31,421 nucleotides of DNA from NCBI GenBank assembly GCA_964631375.1, contig CAZVYQ010000034.1, positions 1-31,421 of the forward strand. The letters run 5' to 3'. Every line of letters starts with the position of its first letter. Within the stretch, counting starts at the first letter, position 1. Source of the DNA: JAAYYM01 sp964631375. Its GTDB lineage: Bacteria > Bacillota > Clostridia > Lachnospirales > Lachnospiraceae. The position numbers and the translations under genes are program-made. Below are positions 1-6,598 of this stretch, one piece after another. The notes beneath the pieces are model-generated. The model made no database searches and had not been told where the DNA came from. It worked only from the letters and a program-made list of their open reading frames with translations.

Positions 1-868
1 CATGTACTGCATCATCAAAAGCATACATCAGAGTCTTTACGATATTGGTCTCTCCCTTGAGATTAACGCTATAGATCATGCGAAACATTTCAGTTAGGAT
101 CTGCTCTGCAAAATGTTCTTTGGAAGGTAACGTCTTCCTAAAGAAGTTGATGCGATTCCGCCACATATAATAGTGAATAAAAGTATTACCTGCATTACGT
201 CCGCCGCCCTTGTGCCATACCTTAGAGGTCCCGCAGACCGCAACCTTGTAGCCTGCCTCGTTGAAGCGATATCCCCATTCCATATCATCCAGATAGATGA
301 AGTTATCTTCTGGCATAATTCCAACCTTACGAATTGCTTCTGTCCGTGCCATCAGAGAACACGCCGGTACATAATCTGCATACTCCATTTCCGGTATGTC
401 TGCTGTATCGATACAATTGCGATAATGATCAATCTGAACATATTTATCAAAATTGATCTCGCCTCCATAAGACCAGATTTTATCAGGATAATCCATAAAA
501 TATACTTTACTTCCAACCATCCCAACTTCCCCATGATCTTCAAGAAATTTCTCCAGTTCTTCTATTGCAGACGAATCAAATACAACATCATTGTCTACAC
601 ACATCAGGTATTTATATTCATGCTTTAATACCTCACGTAAACCAGCATTGAAGCCACCTGATCCGCCAAGATTCTCAGAATTAACAATCAATGTCACCTG
701 GCTTCCATAGGTTTCTTGAATTAGCCTGACTGAATTGTCTGTGGACGCATTATCTACAACATAGATATCAAAATCTTTGGTTGTAGATGCTAGAATCGAT
801 TTGATACAGTTGATGATATAATCTTCTTTATTGTAATTACAGATTACAATTCCTATTTTTTTTGTCAT
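1..868 (-). CDS. Family 2 glycosyltransferase, 3' end cut by window
   Basis: This is a GT-A fold, inverting glycosyltransferase that probably moves a sugar from a nucleotide-sugar onto a glycan chain in the cytoplasm. Translation from the ATG at 868 begins MTKKIGIVICNYNKEDYI, a typical GT2 start. A VVDNASTD nucleotide-binding segment follows, then the NLGGSGGFNAGL signature often seen in rhamnosyl- or galactofuranosyl-transferase-like GT2 proteins, the CVDNDV acceptor DxD site, and a downstream YLDDMEW that would hold the catalytic acid residue. About 289 codons are visible and the C-terminus lies beyond base 1. A GAGGT element sits upstream of the start. It follows the epimerase gene by 39 bases, so it is likely co-transcribed as the last visible gene of the glycan cluster. 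Sugar specificity cannot be read from sequence. The GT2 assignment is firm; its role in flagellin or cell-surface glycan assembly is inferred from context. Confidence 0.9.
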   Translation of the reverse strand, partial: MTKKIGIVICNYNKEDYIINCIKSILASTTKDFDIYVVDNASTDNSVRLIQETYGSQVTLIVNSENLGGSGGFNAGLREVLKHEYKYLMCVDNDVVFDSSAIEELEKFLEDHGEVGMVGSKVYFMDYPDKIWSYGGEINFDKYVQIDHYRNCIDTADIPEMEYADYVPACSLMARTEAIRKVGIMPEDNFIYLDDMEWGYRFNEAGYKVAVCGTSKVWHKGGGRNAGNTFIHYYMWRNRINFFRKTLPSKEHFAEQILTEMFRMIYSVNLKGETNIVKTLMYAFDDAVH

Positions 869-907
869 TCTACCGGTACCTCACTATATTTCTATATCAA
901 CAGGCAG

Positions 908-1594
908 TTATTCTATTCCTTTGATTGCTTTGCGATATCTCTTGATGTTGGTACGTAGGTCTCCACCATCAAATATACTTGTGCTTCCCGCAACAAATAA
1001 ATCGGCACCCATATCCTTGAACATTTTGGCATTTTCATAATTGATGTTTCCATCGACCTGTATCTCTAACTCTGAATAACCTGCCTCCCGCAGATAATTT
1101 TCCAGCTTATCCACCTTGGGAATACAACTCTTGACGATCTTCTGTCCGGCAAATCCGGGATTCACAGTCAGCATATTGATCCCATCGATATAATCCAACA
1201 CCTCTTCCACAGAATAAATCGGTGTCCCAGGATTAATTGCCAACATCACCTTACATCCATAACTTTTGGCTCTGACCAAAGTTCTCTGTACATGAATGGT
1301 ACTCTCATAATGAATGATAACGCGATCCTGTGGACGCAATCTCATCCATTCTAGTTTATCCTCTGGACGCATAATCATTAAATGCATATCCAATGGGATA
1401 TTAGTCATATCTCTGACACCATTGATATAATCCATACCGAATCCCAGATTGGGTACAAACTCGCCATCCATCACATCTACATGGAGATACTCTACTCCCT
1501 CTTCTTCCATGATACGGATATTAGAAACCAAGTCCTTAATGCCTGCACACATTAGTGAAGCTGATATCTGTCCCGGCTTATTCCCTTTACACAT
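908..1594 (-). CDS. rpe: Ribulose-phosphate 3-epimerase family protein
   Basis: A 228-residue TIM-barrel protein of the pentose-5-phosphate 3-epimerase family, which interconverts D-xylulose-5-P and D-ribulose-5-P. The metal-binding and catalytic positions are present: LHVDVMDGEFVPNLGFG (His and Asp), DMHLMI (His), NPGFAGQ (phosphate loop) and QVDGNI (second Asp), followed by the C-terminal FVAGSTSIF phosphate site. The start is set at the ATG at 1594, giving MCKGNKPGQISASLM, because GGAGGT lies seven bases upstream. A longer reading begins at a TTG inside a terminator and is rejected. Length is normal for the family. In this neighbourhood it may feed D-ribulose-5-P to the TarJ-like reductase upstream rather than serve central pentose metabolism. 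A specialised epimerase acting on another ketose phosphate is an alternative. Confidence 0.87.
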   Translation of the reverse strand: MCKGNKPGQISASLMCAGIKDLVSNIRIMEEEGVEYLHVDVMDGEFVPNLGFGMDYINGVRDMTNIPLDMHLMIMRPEDKLEWMRLRPQDRVIIHYESTIHVQRTLVRAKSYGCKVMLAINPGTPIYSVEEVLDYIDGINMLTVNPGFAGQKIVKSCIPKVDKLENYLREAGYSELEIQVDGNINYENAKMFKDMGADLFVAGSTSIFDGGDLRTNIKRYRKAIKGIE

Positions 1595-1606
1595 GGCAGC
1601 ACCTCC

Positions 1607-1627
1607 AATACTATTTGATATAGTATT
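1607..1627 (-). promoter_or_regulatory. Hairpin touching the epimerase ribosome site
   Basis: An eight-base-pair perfect inverted repeat (AATACTAT, five-base loop, ATAGTATT) ends directly at the GGAGGT ribosome site of the epimerase gene. It has no T-run after it, so it is unlikely to be a terminator. It may modulate ribosome access or protect the 5' end of transcripts starting between this point and the terminator at 1638-1667. The function is inferred. Confidence 0.5.
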
Positions 1628-1634
1628 CATCGGC

Positions 1635-1667
1635 AAAAATGGGTGGAACCTTTACATTCCACCCATT
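1635..1667 (-). terminator. Intrinsic terminator after the DUF2442 gene
   Basis: A perfect 11-base-pair stem (AATGGGTGGAA / TTCCACCCATT) with an eight-base loop is followed on the minus strand by a run of five T. It lies nine bases past the stop of the DUF2442 gene and 44 bases before the epimerase start. It should end or attenuate the transcript coming from tarI/tarJ and the small-gene pair. Confidence 0.8.
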
Positions 1668-1675
1668 CTTGACCA

Positions 1676-1945
1676 TCACTTATCCTCTACATCTGCTAAC
1701 TGATATAATGTATAGGGATCAATATCAACACACTGTGTTGTATCTCTCCTTCCACTTATGTCCCATGCAAGTGTATTATTCATAATTGTACACATATTTA
1801 AAAAGAACTCTATATTTCGTAAAGGTTGAAACACTTCTTTCTGTAATAAAGGTTCTACATCGAACTTTACAACCTTACCATCTGCAAAATATACATATAC
1901 TTTGTAATCAACTGTCGGTTTTACCTGCACAATCTCCGGAAGCAT
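1676..1945 (-). CDS. DUF2442-family small protein, partner of the DUF4160 gene
   Basis: An 89-residue protein matching the DUF2442 pattern: an N-terminal beta-rich half reading KVYVYFADGKVVKFDVEPLL, then F-x-x-M and LAWDISGRRDTTQCVDIDPYTLY, where the family usually shows a W-x-x-x-x-DI-x-P-ETLY-like ending. The start at 1945 has AGGAG nine bases upstream, and that ribosome site overlaps the stop codon of the DUF4160 gene, so the two are translationally linked. The two families occur next to each other in many bacteria, and a toxin-antitoxin type role has been suggested from that association only; no activity is established here. An intrinsic terminator follows immediately, making the pair look like a self-contained cassette inside the sugar operon. 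Confidence 0.8.
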   Translation of the reverse strand: MLPEIVQVKPTVDYKVYVYFADGKVVKFDVEPLLQKEVFQPLRNIEFFLNMCTIMNNTLAWDISGRRDTTQCVDIDPYTLYQLADVEDK

Positions 1946-1957
1946 ACACTCACTCTC

Positions 1958-2218
1958 CTAAACTAAGGGATCAATATGATTTAATGACTTTCCAGCTTTC
2001 GAAAGTTCCCAATTTTGTATCAGTTCATCCTGATGTATAACACACCATGCCAATATCAGTTTTAGTTGTTTTGAAGGTAATGCTCCTCCTATCACCTTTG
2101 CATTATAAATATCTATGATTGCATTATCACTATTATACTCTGCATGAAAATGTGGCGGATTATGATCCTCATAATACATCGTCACTCTAATCCCATAAAA
2201 TAAAGATATTTCCGGCAT
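1958..2218 (-). CDS. DUF4160-family small protein
   Basis: An 86-residue protein with the diagnostic DUF4160 N-terminus MPEISLFYGIRVTMYYEDH followed by NPPHFHAEY, and a C-terminal helix containing W and ELI-x-NWELS. The start is placed at the ATG at 2218 because AGGAG lies seven bases upstream and because members of this family begin MPEI; eight further in-frame residues upstream are not needed. It is followed by the DUF2442 gene with the ribosome site overlapping its stop. The histidine-rich DHNPPHFH segment is conserved in the family but its role is not known to me. The gene interrupts the pentitol operon and was probably acquired separately. Confidence 0.83.
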   Translation of the reverse strand: MPEISLFYGIRVTMYYEDHNPPHFHAEYNSDNAIIDIYNAKVIGGALPSKQLKLILAWCVIHQDELIQNWELSKAGKSLNHIDPLV

Positions 2219-2285
2219 ACCCTCTCTCCTTAATCTTAACATATTATATGATTAAAATCATTAAAATTATCAAGTTCTACTGTTG

Positions 2286-3353
2286 CTATATTCCGCCCAT
2301 TCTAGTCTTAATGCTTTTGCTGATTAGTATCTTACTATAGAATTCGCTTTTATTTCGCATCACCTGAAGTCCGTCCATCAATTCCTTGAAGGGATAGTTG
2401 TGAGTAACAAGAGAAATTGCATCAATACGACCCTCTGCCAGCATATCAACTGCATCCTGCCAGTCGTTTTCTGTGCTCGTCGCATATCTCGAATTCCAAG
2501 TTCCTTGGATTTGCATCTGCCGTCGCAGGATCTTCCAGTATACGTCCTGACTTATGTATACATCTCCATGAGGGTTACCGAGTGTGATGATTGTTCCCTG
2601 ACCCTTAACGCTTAGGATACACTGCTCCAGAACTTCTCCTCGTCCAACACCTTCAATCGCTGCATCTACCGATTTATCTCCATTCTGAGTAAATAACCAT
2701 TCAACAGCATTGTTTTCCGTCTGGTTACATACATTCTGGAATCCCAGATCATGGGCTAACTGTAGTTGACCCGGTTTGTTAGCAATGATATAGATATCCT
2801 GTATTCCAAACAATCTTGCCCACTGAGCTGCCAAGAGTCCAATTGGACCTGCTCCATAGATTGCAAGCGATTTAATTCTGTCCAGTGGCAACTGTCTGAT
2901 CGCATGCAATGCAACAGCCATCGGTTCCAGCATTGCTGCCTCTGCAAAGTCCACTGTATCTGGCAATTCTATCAGATTCCAGATAGGAACCGCTACATAC
3001 TCAGCAAATCCTCCATCTCTACGGGAGCCTATGTAATCATAATTATCACACATCTCATAATGCTCACTGCGACAACTATCACATTCCCTACAGGGTATCA
3101 ACGGAAACACGCCGACTCTCCGATCAACCCATTCTCTGTCCTCAGAAAGCCCTACGTTCTTAACTACGCCGGCAAATTCATGTCCGGGAATTGTCGGAAA
3201 ATGATAAGTACCATTTTCAAAAATCCTTGGGATATCGGAACCACAGATCCCGGCTGTCTCTACTTCAACGAGTGCCCATCCCGGCTTTAAATCAGGCATG
3301 TCTGCTTGTTCATATCTTAAGTCATCTATTCCGTGCAGTACATATGCATGCAT
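2286..3353 (-). CDS. tarJ: TarJ-like zinc-dependent alcohol dehydrogenase (probable ribulose-5-P reductase)
   Basis: A 355-residue medium-chain dehydrogenase. Catalytic zinc ligands appear at Cys37 (AGICGSD) and His58-Glu59 (GHEFAG). Four structural-zinc cysteines lie at 88, 91, 94 and 102. The NAD(P) Rossmann loop is AIYGAGPIGLLAA at about 164-176. The protein begins MHAYVLHGIDDLRYE, with AAGGAGG eight bases before the ATG. TarJ reduces D-ribulose-5-P to D-ribitol-5-P with NADPH, and its partner TarI activates the product with CTP. The preceding gene here is a TarI/IspD-type cytidylyltransferase, and a ribulose-phosphate epimerase lies downstream, which supports this call over generic sorbitol or galactitol-phosphate dehydrogenases of the same family. 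The 106-base gap before it holds a candidate promoter. The fold is certain; the substrate is inferred from context. Confidence 0.72.
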   Translation of the reverse strand: MHAYVLHGIDDLRYEQADMPDLKPGWALVEVETAGICGSDIPRIFENGTYHFPTIPGHEFAGVVKNVGLSEDREWVDRRVGVFPLIPCRECDSCRSEHYEMCDNYDYIGSRRDGGFAEYVAVPIWNLIELPDTVDFAEAAMLEPMAVALHAIRQLPLDRIKSLAIYGAGPIGLLAAQWARLFGIQDIYIIANKPGQLQLAHDLGFQNVCNQTENNAVEWLFTQNGDKSVDAAIEGVGRGEVLEQCILSVKGQGTIITLGNPHGDVYISQDVYWKILRRQMQIQGTWNSRYATSTENDWQDAVDMLAEGRIDAISLVTHNYPFKELMDGLQVMRNKSEFYSKILISKSIKTRMGGI

Positions 3354-3388
3354 ATACGCTGCCTCCTTTTACTGTTCTGTATAGTCCT

Positions 3389-3417
3389 ATAATAATCAAA
3401 TATTCATAATAATGCAA
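3389..3417 (-). promoter_or_regulatory. Candidate sigma-A promoter before the tarJ-like gene
   Basis: On the minus strand TTGCAT, 17 bases, TATTAT lie in the AT-rich gap between the tarI-like and tarJ-like genes. The -10 is good and the -35 only partial. It would give an independent start for tarJ, the DUF pair and, by read-through, the epimerase and GT2. Confidence 0.4.
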
Positions 3418-3459
3418 ATATGACAAGAAACCCTGCTTATAATTATTAATTGTTATTTA

Positions 3460-4224
3460 TCAATGGAGCTTCTTCTTAAGCGACTTAAACTTTTCTAGAT
3501 CTTCCTTGGTTGTTATCTTAAAATTGGCTTCCTCGCCCTTCACCAACTTGATTTTCATTCCATGTTTATAAGCAATCTCACTGCTGCCTCTGACATTTTC
3601 CAATTCTTCATCGCTCATCGCATCATGAAGTGCCAGATAAGGATCTAGCTTAAATGCCTCAGGAGCCTGTCCGGCAAAGAGTTCATCTCGGTTTAATAAA
3701 CCATCTATGGTTTTTCCATCGATACTTCTGTATACCGTATCCTTCACAGTGATGATCGGCATCGCTCCATCGCATTCCTGTGCTCCTATGATACAATCTG
3801 TGATGATCTGCTCACTAACGCAGGGACGGGCAGCATCGTGGATAATAACGATATCCTTCACATCCTCTGTCTCCTCTTGCACTCCAACATGAATGTACCC
3901 ACCAATCTCATCAGGAACCTCATACCAATCTACTACTTCCCTAGCAACAGAAATACCAGAATAGATGGAATGCTGGCGAGTTCTGCCTGCAGGTGCATAA
4001 TCTGCGAACTTGGAAATCTCCTCCTTCTCCATCCACTCATCTAACATCTCCTGGTATTGTTCCTCAGCAACGATTACAATCGCATCAATCATATTATGTC
4101 TCTGAAAGGTCTCAAGGCAATAACATATGATCGGTTTTCCTCCAACCTCCATATATTGTTTTGGTTTTGTTCCTGCTTTCATACGGCTTCCGCTGCCGCC
4201 TGACAAGATAACTGCTATGTTCAT
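3460..4224 (-). CDS. tarI: TarI/IspD-family cytidylyltransferase (probable CDP-ribitol synthase)
   Basis: A 254-residue nucleotidyltransferase of the IspD/TarI family. The CTP-binding loop is LSGGSGSRM (residues 7-15) followed by KPKQYMEVGGKPII. Downstream are IIHDAARPCVS, the TVKDTVY segment, LFAGQAPEAF and a C-terminal NFKITTKEDLE that matches the family's substrate and Mg2+ regions. The Gly-Gly pair in the first loop is more typical of TarI than of IspD, which usually has Ala there. GGGAGGT precedes the ATG at 4224 by five bases. TarI makes CDP-ribitol from ribitol-5-P and CTP. Placement between a CDP-polyol phosphotransferase and a TarJ-like reductase argues against a housekeeping isoprenoid role. 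Alternatives are CDP-glycerol or another CDP-pentitol. Confidence 0.75.
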   Translation of the reverse strand: MNIAVILSGGSGSRMKAGTKPKQYMEVGGKPIICYCLETFQRHNMIDAIVIVAEEQYQEMLDEWMEKEEISKFADYAPAGRTRQHSIYSGISVAREVVDWYEVPDEIGGYIHVGVQEETEDVKDIVIIHDAARPCVSEQIITDCIIGAQECDGAMPIITVKDTVYRSIDGKTIDGLLNRDELFAGQAPEAFKLDPYLALHDAMSDEELENVRGSSEIAYKHGMKIKLVKGEEANFKITTKEDLEKFKSLKKKLH

Positions 4225-4259
4225 ATGATACCTCCCACATAACCAATACTTTATATGAT

Positions 4260-5228
4260 TTAGAACGCAAATAGACCCGTAGGATTGATGTTTGCTCTTA
4301 GATAGACTGTATTCTCTCCAACATTGGAATATCTGCGATATCCTTTTTCACACATGAGCTGATTGAGCCTATCCTCCACCCCCTGTGTTTCACACATAAT
4401 AATCTCTATCGGATACTTCTGTGTATCAAGCTTCTGTAATAAAGAAAAATCAATTCCCTCTGCGTCTATATCGACTATATTTGGATATAGTTTAAATCCT
4501 TCTTCAATGATTTGATTAATCTCAATAATAGGAATCTCACTGATCTCACATCTTAACCCTTCATTTCTTCTGCATTCTCCTAAACCGGCGTTAAATGTTC
4601 CAAAGCCGGGTCTATCCGGAAATGCATAATACTGCAGCATATCCTCATCACATCCGGCACCGCACTTTAACAACACATCCTTTGGTCTATAGCAATCTAT
4701 CAATGCATGAAACATGGGATTAGGTTCAACTAATACACCGGTATACCCTAACTCATATAATGAATATGTATTATTGCGCATCACTGGATGACATACTCCG
4801 ATATCCAGATAGTGTAGATCCTGAATCCCCAATCTGTCTGCAAGTTCGATCAGAATCATATCATCTGCATGCTTCCCATGCCATAGGGGAAATTCCCTCC
4901 CTCGAACAGTGTGTATCTTTAATAAATCATAGACGATTGTATCTGCAATAATATTCATCTCATGTAGCCTGTCTAGAATATCTCTCTCATAGATTGTGTA
5001 GATTACAATTAACAGTCTTCCCTGCAACGTATGCATTGCTTCCGGATCTTGAACTTTCAAATCATGAAACTGCATACCAATGTGACTTCCAACACCATCC
5101 ACCACCATGCTGAGCGGAAAATAGTCCTCACGATAATTCATCTGAAGCAACGAGCCCGTTCCCCACGCAATGACATGGTCATATTGATCTCTTATCTTCT
5201 CCCAATTCGTTGTCTTGTCGTATTGCAT
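4260..5228 (-). CDS. FkbM-type methyltransferase with N-terminal extension
   Basis: A 322-residue protein in two parts. Residues 1 to about 120 form an alpha/beta region with WEKIRDQYDHVIAWGTGS, resembling the small nucleotide-sugar-binding or Rossmann-like domains found in other surface-glycan enzymes. Residues from about 130 match FkbM-type methyltransferases: HYLDIGVCHPVMRNNT (SAM loop I), GVLVEPNPMFHALI (acidic ribose-binding end), then PIIEINQII and VDIDAEGIDFSLLQ, the family's conserved DxEGxD-like signature. It probably O-methylates a sugar or polyol in the glycan made by this cluster. It lies between the cytidylyltransferase gene (35 bases) and the phosphotransferase gene (63 bases), on the same strand. 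The substrate cannot be deduced. Confidence 0.8.
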   Translation of the reverse strand: MQYDKTTNWEKIRDQYDHVIAWGTGSLLQMNYREDYFPLSMVVDGVGSHIGMQFHDLKVQDPEAMHTLQGRLLIVIYTIYERDILDRLHEMNIIADTIVYDLLKIHTVRGREFPLWHGKHADDMILIELADRLGIQDLHYLDIGVCHPVMRNNTYSLYELGYTGVLVEPNPMFHALIDCYRPKDVLLKCGAGCDEDMLQYYAFPDRPGFGTFNAGLGECRRNEGLRCEISEIPIIEINQIIEEGFKLYPNIVDIDAEGIDFSLLQKLDTQKYPIEIIMCETQGVEDRLNQLMCEKGYRRYSNVGENTVYLRANINPTGLFAF

Positions 5229-5291
5229 GCAATCCTCCTCGATTCCATATACTATATTACGATATATTTTATCTTTCTACTCCTAACACTT

Positions 5292-6572
5292 TTATAATAA
5301 CGCCTTGACCTTAGCCACCAATCGCTTCGTTGCATTCGCATCCTGATACTTGAACATCCTGTTTCTGGATATCTTACGTGATTCCTTATGAGAATCTTCT
5401 TGTAATACCTCTAGAGTCGCCGTCATCAATTCTTCCATTGTAACTGCCTTACGTTCCGGCATATACTCGTCAAAGGGAATATATTCATCTCTTGTATTGC
5501 CGTGGTACTTCTCATAATCATAATGAAATGCTACCACTGGTCTGTCTAACAACATGAAGTCTGAATATACTGATGAATAGTCTGCAGTCAGCATATCAAC
5601 ATACCCCATAAAAGTATACGGATCATTCTCTCCATCGATATTGTGAATATTCGAATGCTCTATCCGCGCAAACTCTTTTTTCAACTTGGATTTTGGGTGT
5701 AGCTTTACTATGAAGATAATCTTATTCTGTGTTAAGAACTCATTGAATCTCTCAAGATTCATCACTTTAAAAAAGTCAGTCTCTGATTCTCTAAATGTCG
5801 GCATGTAAAAATCAATTCGATAACCCTCCTTCTTCCATGCAAGAACCTTCCGGCAAATCTCTTCTTCCTGTGGATTCATAATACTCATGAAATCTCTATG
5901 TTCTTTCTCGTTACGATACCTTGAGGTACACAACATTGCATCATTTCTTGGATATCCATCAATCACCATATGAGAATACGGAGCATTGAACACTGACATG
6001 GAGATCACAGCAAGCGGCTCAGAAGTGGCTAATGTATAATGTCCTGGCTTCTCATCTGACAACCTTCTTGGGAACGTTGTAAACCGTTCCCATAGATTAC
6101 GCGGATGTCTTACTCTGTCAAACAAATTGTCATGATTTGCTTTCTTATTACCCGTTCCATGCCATAGATTGAATTTGACTGCTCTGCCTGATGTCCAAAA
6201 ATTAATATCCTTTGAATAGTTATCAAAAATATAGATACTTCCCCTGAGACAATACCAGATACCCTTCAAACTCTTGTAATAATATGCCTCATACTTTCTG
6301 TGATTAACATCATCGCAATATTGGGCGTCTTGCTCATCTATCATTTTGATAACGTCTCTACTGTGACTGATCCAGATCGGTCTGATGCCCTCCTCTGGAT
6401 GTGCACACAAATACAGATAAAAATATCTCGGATTATCCGCAAATCTCCTGCCAAAAGTACTTCCGAAGAGCCATATCTTAGGATCTCTGGGCACTAAAAA
6501 AGAAAACCAGTATATCGGTAATAGCAACACTTGCATCCAATATGTGATTTTCTCTCTCAGTATTCTACCCAT
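5292..6572 (-). CDS. CDP-glycerol/CDP-ribitol phosphotransferase-like protein (TagF/TarL family)
   Basis: A 426-residue GT-B-like polyol-phosphate transferase. Family features are visible: an N-terminal hydrophobic amphipathic stretch (VLLLPIYWFSFLVPRDPKIW) for membrane contact, FNLWHGTGNKKA with the conserved histidine, IDGYPRNDAM, RIDFYMPTFRES, IVKLHPKSK with the conserved HP, and MLTADYSSVYSDF, where the CDP moiety is bound. Enzymes of this family transfer glycerol-phosphate or ribitol-phosphate from the CDP form to a glycan or to a growing teichoic acid. With TarI- and TarJ-like genes directly downstream, the donor is likely CDP-ribitol. A related protein takes part in the phosphodiester-linked type A flagellin modification of Clostridioides difficile, so a flagellin-glycan role is credible, although wall polymer decoration is not excluded. 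The ribosome site is weak (AGGA about 12 bases upstream). Confidence 0.83.
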   Translation of the reverse strand: MGRILREKITYWMQVLLLPIYWFSFLVPRDPKIWLFGSTFGRRFADNPRYFYLYLCAHPEEGIRPIWISHSRDVIKMIDEQDAQYCDDVNHRKYEAYYYKSLKGIWYCLRGSIYIFDNYSKDINFWTSGRAVKFNLWHGTGNKKANHDNLFDRVRHPRNLWERFTTFPRRLSDEKPGHYTLATSEPLAVISMSVFNAPYSHMVIDGYPRNDAMLCTSRYRNEKEHRDFMSIMNPQEEEICRKVLAWKKEGYRIDFYMPTFRESETDFFKVMNLERFNEFLTQNKIIFIVKLHPKSKLKKEFARIEHSNIHNIDGENDPYTFMGYVDMLTADYSSVYSDFMLLDRPVVAFHYDYEKYHGNTRDEYIPFDEYMPERKAVTMEELMTATLEVLQEDSHKESRKISRNRMFKYQDANATKRLVAKVKALL

Positions 6573-6598
6573 AAATCATCAAGTCCTATCTACATCAT

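Noticed and set aside
173..628. A 151-codon plus-strand open frame opposite the first glycosyltransferase
   Set aside because: The minus strand encodes a clear GT2 with all motifs; the plus-strand reading is rich in Ile, Cys and Phe with no family pattern.
1595..1636. Fourteen extra codons at the start of the epimerase
   Set aside because: They begin at a TTG within the T-run of a terminator, while a perfect GGAGGT sits ahead of the ATG at 1594.
3460..4224. Reading the cytidylyltransferase as housekeeping IspD
   Set aside because: Not excluded outright, but the GG-type loop and the tarJ-like and polyol-phosphotransferase neighbours favour TarI.
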